From Panonychus citri (lineage: Eukaryota; Arthropoda; Arachnida; Trombidiformes; Tetranychidae): a stretch of DNA of 64,000 nucleotides. The DNA lies in assembly GCF_014898815.1 (NCBI RefSeq), contig NW_026515539.1:1302001-1366000 (forward strand). Reading direction: 5' to 3'. Positions 28,148 to 40,503 of the stretch are shown here, one piece after another; position 1 is the stretch's first letter; each line of letters begins with the position of its first letter. Below the pieces are notes generated by a model, which made no database searches, was not told the origin of the DNA, and worked only from the letters and a program-made list of their open reading frames with translations. A program made the position numbers and the translations under genes.

Positions 28148-30615
28148 CCAATTCACTTAATCCTCACCAAATTACAATCCCACAACTTTTTCATTCAATT
28201 AACTTCTTCTATTTTTCATAATATCTCACTAACTTAATTATCGGAGATTAATCCAAATTGCCGAGACTTTTATTGGAAAATTATTCCTTAATTGTGAATG
28301 GAAGCTCTGAAAATCAACAAATCTAATTCTGATTTACTCTTTTGTTCTTACACTAAATTAACCATAATTCGCAAAAGAAAGGCCATCAAATCTAATTAGT
28401 GACCAAAAATCACAATTCTGCCTTCTCAGTGGGAAATTTTTCTTCCAATTAATCAACTAACTATCGGTTATATTTGATGTTTGAGTGACCAGGAGCCGAA
28501 ATCTAATCCCTGATTCTTGACGGACATAAGTTGACCATAAGCTAATTTTGTGGCTCGAGGTTTGGAAATGGTTAATCTCATCTAATAATCATCAACTCAA
28601 TCACTAGCCTATTTTTTAATTGTGACACAAAAATAATCAATAATCAAGTTAAAATTTAAATTGTTCACCTTCTCATCATCTTGGAAATTTACAATCACCA
28701 ATTGGACAGACCAATCTTGTGAGTTGCGACTATGGCAACTAATCAATGGAAAATCAAATCAACAATTTATCAAACTAAAAACCTTCAATCAAGTTAAAGT
28801 GATTTACCATTGATGCTCCTTAGTTTTTGATAGTTTTAATTATTAACTTGAAATGTTCCCATTACCAAAGGTCAAGGTTTACACTTAGAAAAAAAGTTGA
28901 TTGTGATTAATTAAAGTTCCTTCATGGAGCTTAATCAAGGAGTCAACAATATGAAATATAAAATACTCATCACAAGAAAAAAAAGTAATTCTTTGTTGAC
29001 TAACCATCACAATTAATTAATTTCTTACTTTTTTCTTCCCATTGGTTTTTACTTAAATTACCTCTCACCATGAGACTAACACGATGAAGAGGTCAAATGT
29101 TAAAGTTAATCACTTGACCATCTCATCATCTCATCAACTCGATTGTTTCTCTCGTCGTGAAAATGTCCGCCCAAAAGACGAAATGAAACAAAAAACTTCG
29201 TGATTTAAATCATAATTTAACTTGTTTCTTCCATTGATCACAGTAAACAATTAACAATCTACTTTTCTCTCGATGCAAACAATTAATCAATTAACTGTCT
29301 ATTCGGTTAATTAATTACTATTTTCCTTTTCTAAGTGTAAAATCCAATGAAAACAGTAATTACCTGATCATCTTTAAATATCCAATCCTCCATTAACTAT
29401 CATTATCACACCAACTTTGTAATTAACTTAATCACTGCATGTAAATAATAGAGGAAATAAAATTAATTCTTAATTTAACACAATCAATGTTTAGCCAGTA
29501 ATTAGTAATTCCAGTCAACTGAAAATTTATCCCCGAAAATGGTGACTTGAAGTAGTTAATCAATAATCAAATTGATCGATTCCTTAATTGTAATTGAGAA
29601 AATAAACAAAAAGGTAAATATATTGTTTAATGTTTTCTTTAATTGAGAATAACTTGAATTAATTGTTTTCTTTTTCTTGACCAATTTAGTTAATCAGTGC
29701 ATTCGTTTAATTGTAATTTACATTTAAATTGATCCCATTGGATTGACTTGGATTCAAAAGTTAATTAACATTTTCTTTGGACAAAATATTCAACCAACAA
29801 TTAGAAGATACAATTGCAATCGCCAAAGACAAATTAACTTAATTGTCCGATCTCCCTTTGGTTTGATTGCTTAAAACTTGCAACAATTAACCACTTTAAT
29901 TGTTCATCTCTCAGTTAATTTGATCATTGGTGGTTTACGATGGCTTTTTAATTGCTGAACACAATTGTATTTGCATTTTAATTGTTACTTGGTGCGTCTT
30001 GGCTTTAACTGTCTTGGTCAAATGATTGATGAAGATGAAAGGTGAAAGTTAATTGTTAACAATTTAAAAGTTGATTAAGTTCAGTTGATTTCAAATGAAG
30101 CCAAAAAATATTAACTAAGGCAGTGATTAAAATGTGATATTGTCTAATAATTAACATCTAATAATAAACATTTATCGTTAAATATGCTCAGTGATTTACA
30201 ACTTTAAACTAATTGCAACTAAATTAAGCTACAGAAAGAAAACAAATTGTAACAATTAACTAATTTTCTTAAGTACTATATATTTATGTGAATTGTGGCA
30301 AATTAAAGGAAGCCAAAAGACTCACAATTTAATTTAGACAATCAATAACTAGAAAAAAAAATCTGAAGCATTTACATGTGAACAATTAAATGATGGAATG
30401 AAGCTGATGATGATTAACCAATTTCCATGATAATTTAGTTAATCATAGCTGATGAAAATCAACATTTAACAATCAGTCGTGTGATTAACGAGTCGATGAT
30501 TAATCACAATCAACTAATTGTTGGACATTGTCCATAAATATGAGTGAATTCAATTGAAATTAAAGTTATTCAATTGATTTTAGACTTTTTTCCCAATAAT
30601 TTAAATTTTAAATTG
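28148..30615. other. Intergenic, 2.5 kb, no gene seen
   Basis: AT-rich sequence dense in TTAATTG/CAATTAA words. No open frame, repeat array or RNA gene was recognised. It holds the 3' ends of the secreted-protein gene (plus) and of the large membrane-protein gene (minus). Confidence 0.5.
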
Positions 30616-33600
30616 TCAACGATGAGTTGATCGAGCTGATTGTTTATTTTTCGAGGAAACTGGATTATCCATTGATTGTGATTTAGTTAATCGATAACGT
30701 GATTGATTAGGTGCACCAGAATTCAATGTTCCCGTGGGTATAGTTGGAGTTGGGACCGTTATCGGCGATTCTTGTGACCTTTGAGAGATCATCGCCGATC
30801 GTCTTATGGCCCCGGTCGAGGAGATACTACGAACCATTCCCGGTCGACAAAATCTGCGGCCACTTGTCACCGAAACTGCTGGTTCAGATTCAATTTCCAG
30901 GCCAGTAGTCGTGACGGTGTCGGATGCGGATACTGATGAGTCCCGATCAAATTTGAATCGACCTCTTTCACTTCGTCCCATTATTCGAGTACTTGGCGCT
31001 TCATTTGTCGATCGAGATGAGCTTTTATGGCCTGATGATGATCTTCCATCATCATCCTCAAAATTAAACTCGCACCTTCTTTTATCATGGTTGCGAGTGG
31101 AAAATAAAACTCCTCGACTTGATCGATATTCATTTGGTACTTTCGAGTTGACACCTCGACTATAATCGTAATGATATCTTGCAACCTCAGCATCGGAAAC
31201 TACAACTCCATAGGACGATTGGTTGGTTTTGATGATTGTCGTTGGCTGAACGGATTGTGGCCTTTTTGTACTTGAATTAACGCAAGAAGTTGTGATGGCG
31301 GTGATCAGTTCATCGTTTTCTTCGTCATCAAAAGTATAATCATCTCCTTCATATCGATTTCGATGGCGACCTTTTAGAGCAAAATCACGTCGTCTACTTG
31401 GATAATAGTTCGGTATATGATCAGATGTCGATGGTACTGGAGAGACCATCGAGTTCCCCCTTTGGATTGATACCATCGACCGAGAACTATTTTGACGAAA
31501 ATCCTGTGAACCTTGCGGCATTTGTGATTCGTCATTTTGTTTCGATACTATTGCGACATTTGATCGAGTTAATCCTGATCTGTAAGTAGCACCAGCTGAC
31601 GAAGGACGATGATAAGTCGACTGAGCGGTGGAAGATGGCGGAGGAGCTGGAGGAGGAAATGAAGAAACTTTGGATAAACAGTTGACCCCTGGGCTAATCT
31701 GGTCATCAGAAAATTCTGGAACAGTTTCCATTGATCTTTTCTCAAGTAAAAGAGCCAATTCTGAGGCCAGATAAAGGTGACTGGGTCTTTGGTACCTTCG
31801 ACTACCAATTGGATGGGTGACAATGTATCGACTTTCACTTGAACCTGGACTTGCGTCTTCTTGAGATGTTTCCGATTCACCGGAACGTCGAGAAGACGAG
31901 GCCACATATCGATAGTTCTTCCAAGTCGTAGCAGCATTGGCAACGGCCTTAGAAGAAAATTGATCTTGAACCAACTGCCACTGTCTCTTTACTTGACCTC
32001 CTGAACCCGGAAGTAGTGTCATCTTATCAGATGTCGGTGGAGTTGGTGATGGCGACGAACGTAAAGAAGACGGAGGCCGGTTTCCTTTCGCTTGCCGTTC
32101 CCGTCTAATCAGCTCCAATCGAGCCCGTTTAAGAACAATTGTTGATCTAAAATAGTAAAAAATATAATCAACAATCAAGAAAAAGTTTTCATCAATTAGT
32201 TTGATCGTAATTAAAATTAAATGTTCATCGTACTTGATACACTTAATCAGGAAAATTAAACAGAAGACAAATCAATGCCTGAAGGATCATCAAAGTAATT
32301 AACTCAATCCTTTATCATCATCATTCAATTTGACCTCAACAACGGACATCCGGAAATGGATACTGATCTTATACTCACCGCAACAATTAATTCACATCAT
32401 TTGTTTATCACTAATTGATTATTAATCTCCAACGAATCAAATCTTATAATCCACTTTTAATGTTAATCATTAATCTCAAAAAAATCACATTAATTGGATT
32501 AAGATTATACTTTAAATGTAAACAGATTAGGGGAATGGATTTAAATTCAAAGCAAAATATTGATTCAATTTTAGTTTTAGGAATACGATTCACTTAATTG
32601 TGAAAAACGAACATCATTTAATCATAGTTTCTTTTCACAATTAGGATTCGATTGTTGAAAATTAGTCGTAAGGGTAATGTGGCTTTAGGGTGATTACATG
32701 AAATGACCGGTCAAACAACGACTACGAGGTCAAGTTGATTAAATTTCGTCCACCAATTAACTGATTTACTTTTCTTACTACAATTTAATTAGCATTAAAT
32801 CACAATCTATTTGATTACCTTGATGATAACAAAAAAGTCACACAACTGATTGACCTTTAACTGATGATTAATGTATATTTACATGAAATTATAAGTAGCG
32901 ACAAGATAACAACAATTAAGTTAATCAATTGATTATTGTTAACTGTGGTCAAGCATAATGATGATGATAATTGATTCATTGACCAACTTGGTTGATGAAT
33001 AATTTATTACACTTGAAAAAGTCAATGAATGAAAAGGAAACTACAACTTTTTTTTTCATCTATTGTTCAACTCGAACCATCAAAAAGGAAACGGAAGTCA
33101 TCACCATCATCAGCATCATCCTCATCTTGATGATGATCAACCTTCCCCCTTTTAACATGATTATCATTGTTATAATGTATCCAGCTATTAACTATTATCA
33201 TTGATTGTTGGTGTTACTATTTCAATAGTAGCCTTATAAATGACCTTTCCTTGTTTACTGTTGAATATTAATTGTTATGATTTATGGAAACATTTAGTTC
33301 ATCTGATAATAAGTTGTTGTTAACTTAATTGTTCACTTTGATATTTTTATAATCTTGATCATTTCTCCTTAATCAGTGTGTTAAATTGTAAACAGCAACA
33401 TCAACAACAATTTATCAGTCGTTGCTATTACGTTGATATCAAAAAACAAAACTGGATTTATCACATTAATTAGTTGATTAGGATCGGCTTTTGTTAACTT
33501 GATCTGCCCCTGAGGCCATTTTAGCGTCATTATTATTATCGTTATCATTTTTTTTTGACTTAAACTGCGATTTTAAATTACAATTTAGATTTTTAATTCT

Positions 33601-36600
33601 GGTGAAAGTTTTGTTTCAATCGCTGAGTCCCTTTAGGTTAAGGTAAATGAAGTAAATGATAATGATAAATTGTAACAATGTTGTGAGAATCAATTGATTT
33701 AATCATCATCAGGTTTCTCATCATCAAGTTAATTAGTCATTAATTGCGTTGATTTGTTAATTACTTACTCAAAAAGATACCAAACAATATAATAACAGAT
33801 CAAAAATCCTCCGATCATCACGATTCCCATGAGTAAACAAAACGACAATGGTCGAGCTGATTCCTGTTGAAATTAGTAGATGACAATTAGTTAATTATCA
33901 ACAATTTAAATCATTTTTCTCTTCTTCATCTCCATAAAATCAATTGATTGTCAACAATCATGATCCTCTGATCAACTTTATAATATATTCATGATATTTT
34001 ACTGAATGATAGTTTCAGTTGTAATTAACCTTAATCATCAGGAGTAAAAAAATTAATTACAGTCATTTATGGCTGATTAGATGTTCCTTAATTGTTTAAC
34101 AATAATGATATTGATTTAGTTTTAGTTTTAATCAGTTAATCACGCAATCTATTAACATGGTAAAAATTTTCTTGATAGTGAGAATCAATTGAAAATCTTA
34201 CAATTAAAAGTTAATTGTTAATAAAGTTCAAGGTAAAATTAATTCAGTTTGTTTGCATTAATTAATTGATTACAACTAAACTTTAAATGATAAAATTTCA
34301 TATAACTTAACCAATATATGGATTAATTTAATTGTTACCTTAAGAAATGAAAAAGTAATCAATAAACCTCAAGGCAAAACAATTTAAATTGTATCCAAAC
34401 TAATCAGTTCAATTACGTTGAATTAAGATTAATAATTAACTAATTGTTTATGAAATTAACCAATAAAAAGTAAAAAAAAAATATTTCACTTAATTGTGAG
34501 AGTAACTTTAATTTTCTCATTTAACTCAAATTAATTTAATTGTTGACAGTTAATTATCTAAGTTGATTTAATTACTATCACCAGTTAATTAGCATCTAGA
34601 TTAGCAGATATTGTTAATCTAATATGAGGAAGAGGCAAATTGATTGTGTTGATTATTAAAATTCAAAACTGATTACCAATTAATGGTCAACAATCAAAGT
34701 TAATCGTCAACAATTACTTATTATTTATGATTAATCAATGGTCAGACACAATTGAGGTCGTAAACAATTTAAACTAAACTGACCTTAGTCCAGTATTTAT
34801 ATGACGACAGTTAATTGTGTTGACTTTAATTAGAACCTGAAAAAGTTAATTTGGTTAAGGAAAAGATAAAGAAACTAAATCATCATTTAATCATCAACAC
34901 TGATCAAGATCAACAATTAAATTAGATTTGTATTGATTAGACTTTAAACTATCATCATGATCTTCAAGATGATTTAAATTAAATTGCTACACAACAATTA
35001 CAATTTATGTTAAGGGGAAAATATGAATTAAATTGATCGTGGCTTTAAGTTAATTGTTTGGTGTTAATTTGATCATGACGTTTGACTGATTAGTTAATTG
35101 TGTAAGTTGATATACTTAATAAATACATGTTCTTGTTATTGCTGTTGTTATTGATACAATTACTAAATTGTTTCTTAATCATAATTATAAATTGAATGAC
35201 TGACAGAAAAAAAATTCTTACCAAACTTTTGATCATCTTCACTTGTTTTTTTAATCACAATTAAGAAAGTTAATTGCTTGATATTCACTTGTCATATTTA
35301 CTATTTAGTTTACAATGGGTGCGCCTAATCATCATGTTGATTAGATTTAATCATAATCAATTGCTCTTCTTTTGATGATAATAATCAAAATTTGGCGGAA
35401 AAAAAGATGAGATTTAATTTTTGAGGAAAAGTAAAAATCAACTTTGATTGTTGATTAGTTGGATTTATTAAACCAAATTAAGATAATCTTAATCACCATC
35501 ATCTTATTTTATCAGATTTTCAATCTTAATCTGAAATTGTTAACTTTGATTCCAAATGGTTGATTAATTTGACAATTAACTAATTATCTTTGGGGATATA
35601 ATCAAGTGCAATTAATTAATTAAATTGTTAGTCAAAGTTTCCATTCGTGGATTTGAATTTTGATTGTGAATAATTAGCAACAATTAATTTTGTGGTTTCT
35701 CTCAGTTGACCGAGATTTTAACTAAATCATTTACCGATATTTACTGTTAATCCCTTTCGGCTAAATTGAGATGAAATTTAATTGTGACTATTAAATGATT
35801 AGTGATTTTTTTCCAACTTTTTTTTTATAATTAATTTCAAGTCACGTCGATAATTTTATGGTAATGATTTGATAATCATCGATTGTAAAAATTTCAAACC
35901 ATTAAAGATATTATTGTATTAGTATTGATATAAATATGACATAATCAAATTCTGGTGTTGATTTGACAATCAAATTGTCACCACAGTTTAACACTTGATT
36001 TAGAGTAGCAATTAGATTAAAATATGACTATCATTGAATCAGCTGATTGTATGATACCAATCAAGGATCAATTTCAATAGTAATAATAATAGAAATTGAT
36101 CCAGTTAATTGTAATCAAGAAAAAGTGATATCAGCTCATGAAAGGATAATTTAAATTCATTTCATGTTATTTGATTAAAAAAACACACGTAAACTGTTAA
36201 TTGTCAATTGTCAGTAATTAAGAATCAAGAGAAATAGTTTGTTGCGTTAATTGAATTTAAATGGTTGACAATTCGTTAATTGTCCATCTTCTTACCTCAT
36301 GGATTGTGAGGTCGAAAAATTTATCGCAATCAAGGTAACCACAAGCTTCCTTGACCAGGTCATCTTCAATATCGTGGAAATCTTTAATTGTGATCTTACT
36401 AATTAACAACGGAAGTAAACATTGTCGAACTGTAATTCGACATCGTTTTTCCAGGGAAATCATTTCCGTTTGGTTACAATTTTGTGGACCTAAAATGGCC
36501 GCTGAATTTGGAGGTGAAAGGTCACCAGAATTGATGGATAACGTTGATGAAATCATTCTGGACAAATATTTCGAGGTACCGATTGTAGGATAGATCCGAC

Positions 36601-38791
36601 GACGGGTCAATATGTCACATCGGATGAAATCACAAAAGTCACTGAGGCACACAAAGTTTTCCGTCTAAAAGAATACAATTAAAAATTAGATTAATTATCC
36701 ACAATCAAATCTACCAACAATTCATGTTCCTTACGGTACTTTGATCATTCAAATTAATCTTCACAATTAGCAAATGAAAAAGCATTCACATTGATATGAA
36801 ATTTTAACGATAATAAATGATAATAAATTTGAACAATTATCCATTCAGATAATTGTTATTAATTATACTTTACAATTTAACAATGTGATTCCTATTGTTA
36901 ACCAGTTTTTTTTTCTGATCATAATTATCTAAACAATATAAGACGATTTCGTGTCTAATTCAGTTAATCTAATTTAATTTAGTTAATTCAACTCTCTTTT
37001 TCTTAATAACAATTCATAATAATAGTTAACAAGATGATTTATTGAGTGGGAACAAAAAACAAATCATATAACCTACGAGGTTGAATTGAAAATCAATACA
37101 CAATCAACCATTTGAATGGAAACAATTAAGATAATGAAAAACGGTGGATATTGAAAATTGACACTATCATTAGTTAATCATCTTGGATGGTTAACTAATC
37201 ATACAATAATGAACATTAATTTCCAATTGTGATCAAGGAAAATGAGAGTCACCAAAACAATTAATTGTTATAATGTAATCAACACTCACAATCTCTGATG
37301 ACATTAACATCACTTAACCATTGGTTCAATTGATCTATTGATTTAATTCATATTACTTGTTAATTGTGCATTCATGATATTCAATTGGTCGTTAATAGGA
37401 TTCTAGATTTGCCTCGAGCAATTTATCAAACATTTTTTGTCGATTAACGATCGACTTTCCTTGGTAACTTTTCTCTATGTTAAAACTGATCTTCATCGGA
37501 TGGAAAAATGATCTTTACGGTAAATTTTATGGCCTCAAAGGTTCGATAAAAATAAAGAATTACAATTTCCCTCTTGATTAATTCCCTTTTCTAAACGATA
37601 ATATTAAGAAAACAACATGATATGTAAACATTTGTGAACAGCAACAATCAGCACGATAGGAAATCTAAATGGGAACAATTTAGAAAATTAAAGTTGATTT
37701 TTTCATTGAATTAAATGTAATACAGCGAATGATTAACCTGAATTGTAAAGAAATTAAAGATTAACTGATATAAGATGTAAGAGATTAACTAATTAAATTG
37801 AAACTTTATTTTCTTAGATGGTGAATCAAAGTGATGATGGATTAGCCTGAAAGGTAAATCCACCTTAAAGAAAAAAAATTTAATCTAAATGGAAATGAAT
37901 TGACAAATTAGAAGAATCATGAAAATTGTCCATAAATAGTGATGTTAATTGTTCGTTGATTTTGAATGAACAATCAGCTAATTTCCAAGAAGAAAATTAC
38001 AATTTCTACCTCATAATCTTAATTTCACATTCTCAATAAGAGCTAAAATATGATCTCATGTTGGATTTAATTTTCTGTTGGCTGTTGATTAGAAATCTAA
38101 TTGTATGTTGGCTTACCCGGTGACGATAAAGTCTATGATCGTAATCCCAGTGGTGGGCTAATCTCTCAGAGCAGTCGAACAGTTTGAAGCAAAGTGGACA
38201 TCGCCAGATCGAAATGAAAAACGAGGCCAGAGTTTCCGTTATTGAGATGATGGAAAAGGTTGATGATGGTGAAGATTTATCATTATCCAAAAACCCATCG
38301 AAAATATAAGCTGATAGATTATCTTCTGGCCACCAAAGGAGATCACGATGAGGATGAAACGGACACTCAATGGGCATCTCAATACGATAACGGTCAAAAA
38401 TAGGTAATATTTTCTTCTCGAAACAAAAAAAAAATCTCATATAAATCATTTCATTTTTTTTCGTTTTCGTTTTCGATTTTCAGAAATTGAAATTTTATCG
38501 ATTCTGTCAATTCGATGATGATTATTTACCTTATCAATTATGGTCCTTACCAGTCTTGATTTATCTCGAGGACAAGATGAAGGTAAATCATCAGGAAAAT
38601 CGGCCTCAATATTACCAAGAAACACAAAGATTACCATCTAGAAGATTGAATATTAATACAAAGGGTTAAAGGTGAAGAAATTGAGATAACCCATAGATCA
38701 ACAATCAAATTGGATTGAAGCAAAATTCATTAGTTACAATTGAAATGATTAGTTAATCACTCACCTCAACGCATAGCAAACCGAGCTTCAT
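30616..38791 (-). CDS. Type I membrane protein, Cys-rich ectodomain with C2H2-like finger, long disordered tail
   Basis: Six minus-strand exons join in compatible phases: 38765-38791, 38551-38637, 38117-38416, 36296-36664, 33769-33863 and 30616-32146, giving 802 residues. Exon 1 (nine codons) plus exon 2 form a signal peptide (MKLGLLCVEMVIFVFLGNIEA). Exon 3 carries CPFHPH and CPLC-x12-H-x4-H, which has C2H2 finger spacing, in a predicted ectodomain. Exon 4 adds more Cys (CLSDFC, CDIL, CNQT, CGYLDC). Exon 5 is a single membrane segment (LLMGIVMIGGFLICYYIVWYL, about residues 272-292). Exon 6 is a roughly 510-residue Ser/Arg/Pro-rich tail that looks disordered and cytoplasmic. I do not recognise the family. 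The clean joins, including a split Glu codon between exons 5 and 6, support one gene. The exact acceptor of exon 3 could be 38413 instead of 38416. Confidence 0.72.
32147..33768 (-). other. Intron 5 of the membrane-protein gene
   Basis: Bounded by donor GA|GTAAGT (33768) and acceptor ATTTTAG (32147). AT-rich; contains short low-complexity frames only. Confidence 0.7.
33864..36295 (-). other. Intron 4 of the membrane-protein gene, 2.4 kb
   Basis: Bounded by donor GAG|GTAAGA and acceptor TCAACAG. Nothing else is recognised in it. Confidence 0.7.
36665..38116 (-). other. Intron 3 of the membrane-protein gene, 1.45 kb
   Basis: Bounded by donor CGG|GTAAGC and acceptor TTCTTTTAG. AT-rich with no other feature seen. 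Confidence 0.7.
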
Positions 38792-39804
38792 TTAATATCT
38801 TCATTCATATACGATTGATTGAAATTGTTTCGGTAAAAGATGATTGTTAAATTGTGAACAGTAGCAGTACACAAATCAATTGATTGATTATGTAATATTA
38901 TTGATTGTGATTAAAAGTGATGATGTCGATTAATATTAACCAAACCAATAGATGAACAGTAATTACAACACCAATAATAAGCAATTGATGATTATCAAGA
39001 AAATAGGTGATAAATATAATGTTGAATGTTAATCATACTAAGTATTAACAATGATGATGGACACATTATGATATCCATTTTGTCAACAATCAATCATTTA
39101 AATGGTTAAAGTGTAACAATGATTATTTGTTTACCACTTTCATTATCATTATCACCACAATAACAACAACATTGTGACAACAACAAGGAATCAAAACAAA
39201 TCAATGGATCCATAGGTATCCAATGAGTTATCACAATATGTTAAATAGCCATTGGAAATGTTGTTGTCAATAGATTGAACAATTAACCAACTAAATTGAA
39301 AAATGGGCTCATCGGTTGAACAATTAAGTGACAATCAAGAAAAATCGAAAAGGAAAATGAAGTAAAGAGAAACGGGTAAGATTGTCAATGGAAAAACATC
39401 TTATGGAGAAAAATATTATCTTAACCCAGAGAGAAAGAGAGAGAGAGAGAGACAAGGAAGACAAGAAGAAGAGAATAAAAAAGAAAGAGAAATGATTCCC
39501 AGTCATTCCCTTGGAAATTTTCTCTCTCTCTCTCTCTTCCAATGTTATCGATTGTTTCTCATCCTCATCATCTCATCTTCACATGCGTATCCTGAATCCA
39601 TCACTATGTTTATCCATAAACATCAAGTCTAAAGAAGCGAAAAAAAAATTCTCGAACTCTAAATTCCCTCTACCAACTACGAATTGTTACCGAACCAAGT
39701 GTGACCCCCGACTCTTTTGTATATCATTTCGTTATTATATCATCATCATTATCATCTAAATCATCTTCTTTGTACACTTTGGATATTTCATTTTTTTTTC
39801 TAGG

Positions 39805-39836
<32 letters not shown>

Positions 39837-39971
39837 TTTCCAAACAACAACAATGATAGAAGATAAAAAATAACGTTATCAACATTAAATTGTTGTTCTT
39901 CTTGTTATTTCATCTTTGTTATCATCATTTCTGTAGCTAAAAGCATATCCATCAACCGTTATATTCATCTA
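38792..39971. other. Upstream region of the membrane-protein gene, left flank of the retroelement
   Basis: Contains GA/CT microsatellites at about 39430-39450, 39522-39538 and 39805-39835. The open frames here are low-complexity (Leu/Ser from CT runs). No gene is seen. The last four bases, TCTA (39968-39971), are the target-site duplication of the LTR element. Confidence 0.5.
39968..39971. other. Target-site duplication, left copy
   Basis: TCTA directly before the 5' LTR is repeated directly after the 3' LTR at 51466-51469. Four-base duplications are typical of gypsy-type integration. Confidence 0.8.
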
Positions 39972-40468
39972 TGTAACGTAAATTTCGGTCCCATTATTCA
40001 TCACTGGTTACAAACCCGTACAAGGATAAATCCGTTCATTACCAATAACCAATTAACCCTTATTTAGGATTACTTCCTTCCATAACCAATTATTACAATT
40101 ACTTTATTTGGATCATAATCCTCAATTACTAATCAACCTAAATCTTTATTACTAACCGACAAAGATGAATAACACACACGTGACACTCGTGAGTCTCGAT
40201 GATCTTGTATAAAACCAGATCACCTACTAATAGAATGTTCACTTCTTTAGAATCAACATAACATTCAAGTTAAAACATTCTAATAGATTTCATCTTGTCA
40301 TCATCTTTTAATCAAGTTAATCCATTCCAATAATCTGTGTAATTCATTACAATCATTTAATCAACAATTGGATAATAAAGTTCATTTATATTAGTTAAAG
40401 TTCTTCTAATAACGTTTCTACATTATTTAATTCGTTCATCACTCATTACGTAACTTTTTCACGTTACA
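39972..40468 (+). repeat. 5' LTR
   Basis: 497 bp, TGTAACG...CGTTACA. It contains a TATA box (TGTATAAAACC, about 40206-40216) with an initiator-like TTCACTTC about 30 bases further on, presumably the start of R and of the genomic RNA. Confidence 0.95.
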
Positions 40469-40470
40469 AT

Positions 40471-40488
40471 TGGTGGCAGCGGTGGGAT
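40471..40488 (+). other. Primer-binding site, tRNA-Leu type
   Basis: TGGTGGCAGCGGTGGGAT begins two bases after the LTR. It is the complement of a 3' end reading ATCCCACCGCTGCCA plus CCA, which is the acceptor/T-arm end of animal tRNA-Leu(AAG). The match covers 18 bases. Confidence 0.75.
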
Positions 40489-40503
40489 CCGCAATTTTTA
40501 ACA

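Noticed and set aside
30806..31165. 119-codon plus-strand frame
   Set aside because: Antisense shadow of the last exon of the membrane-protein gene.
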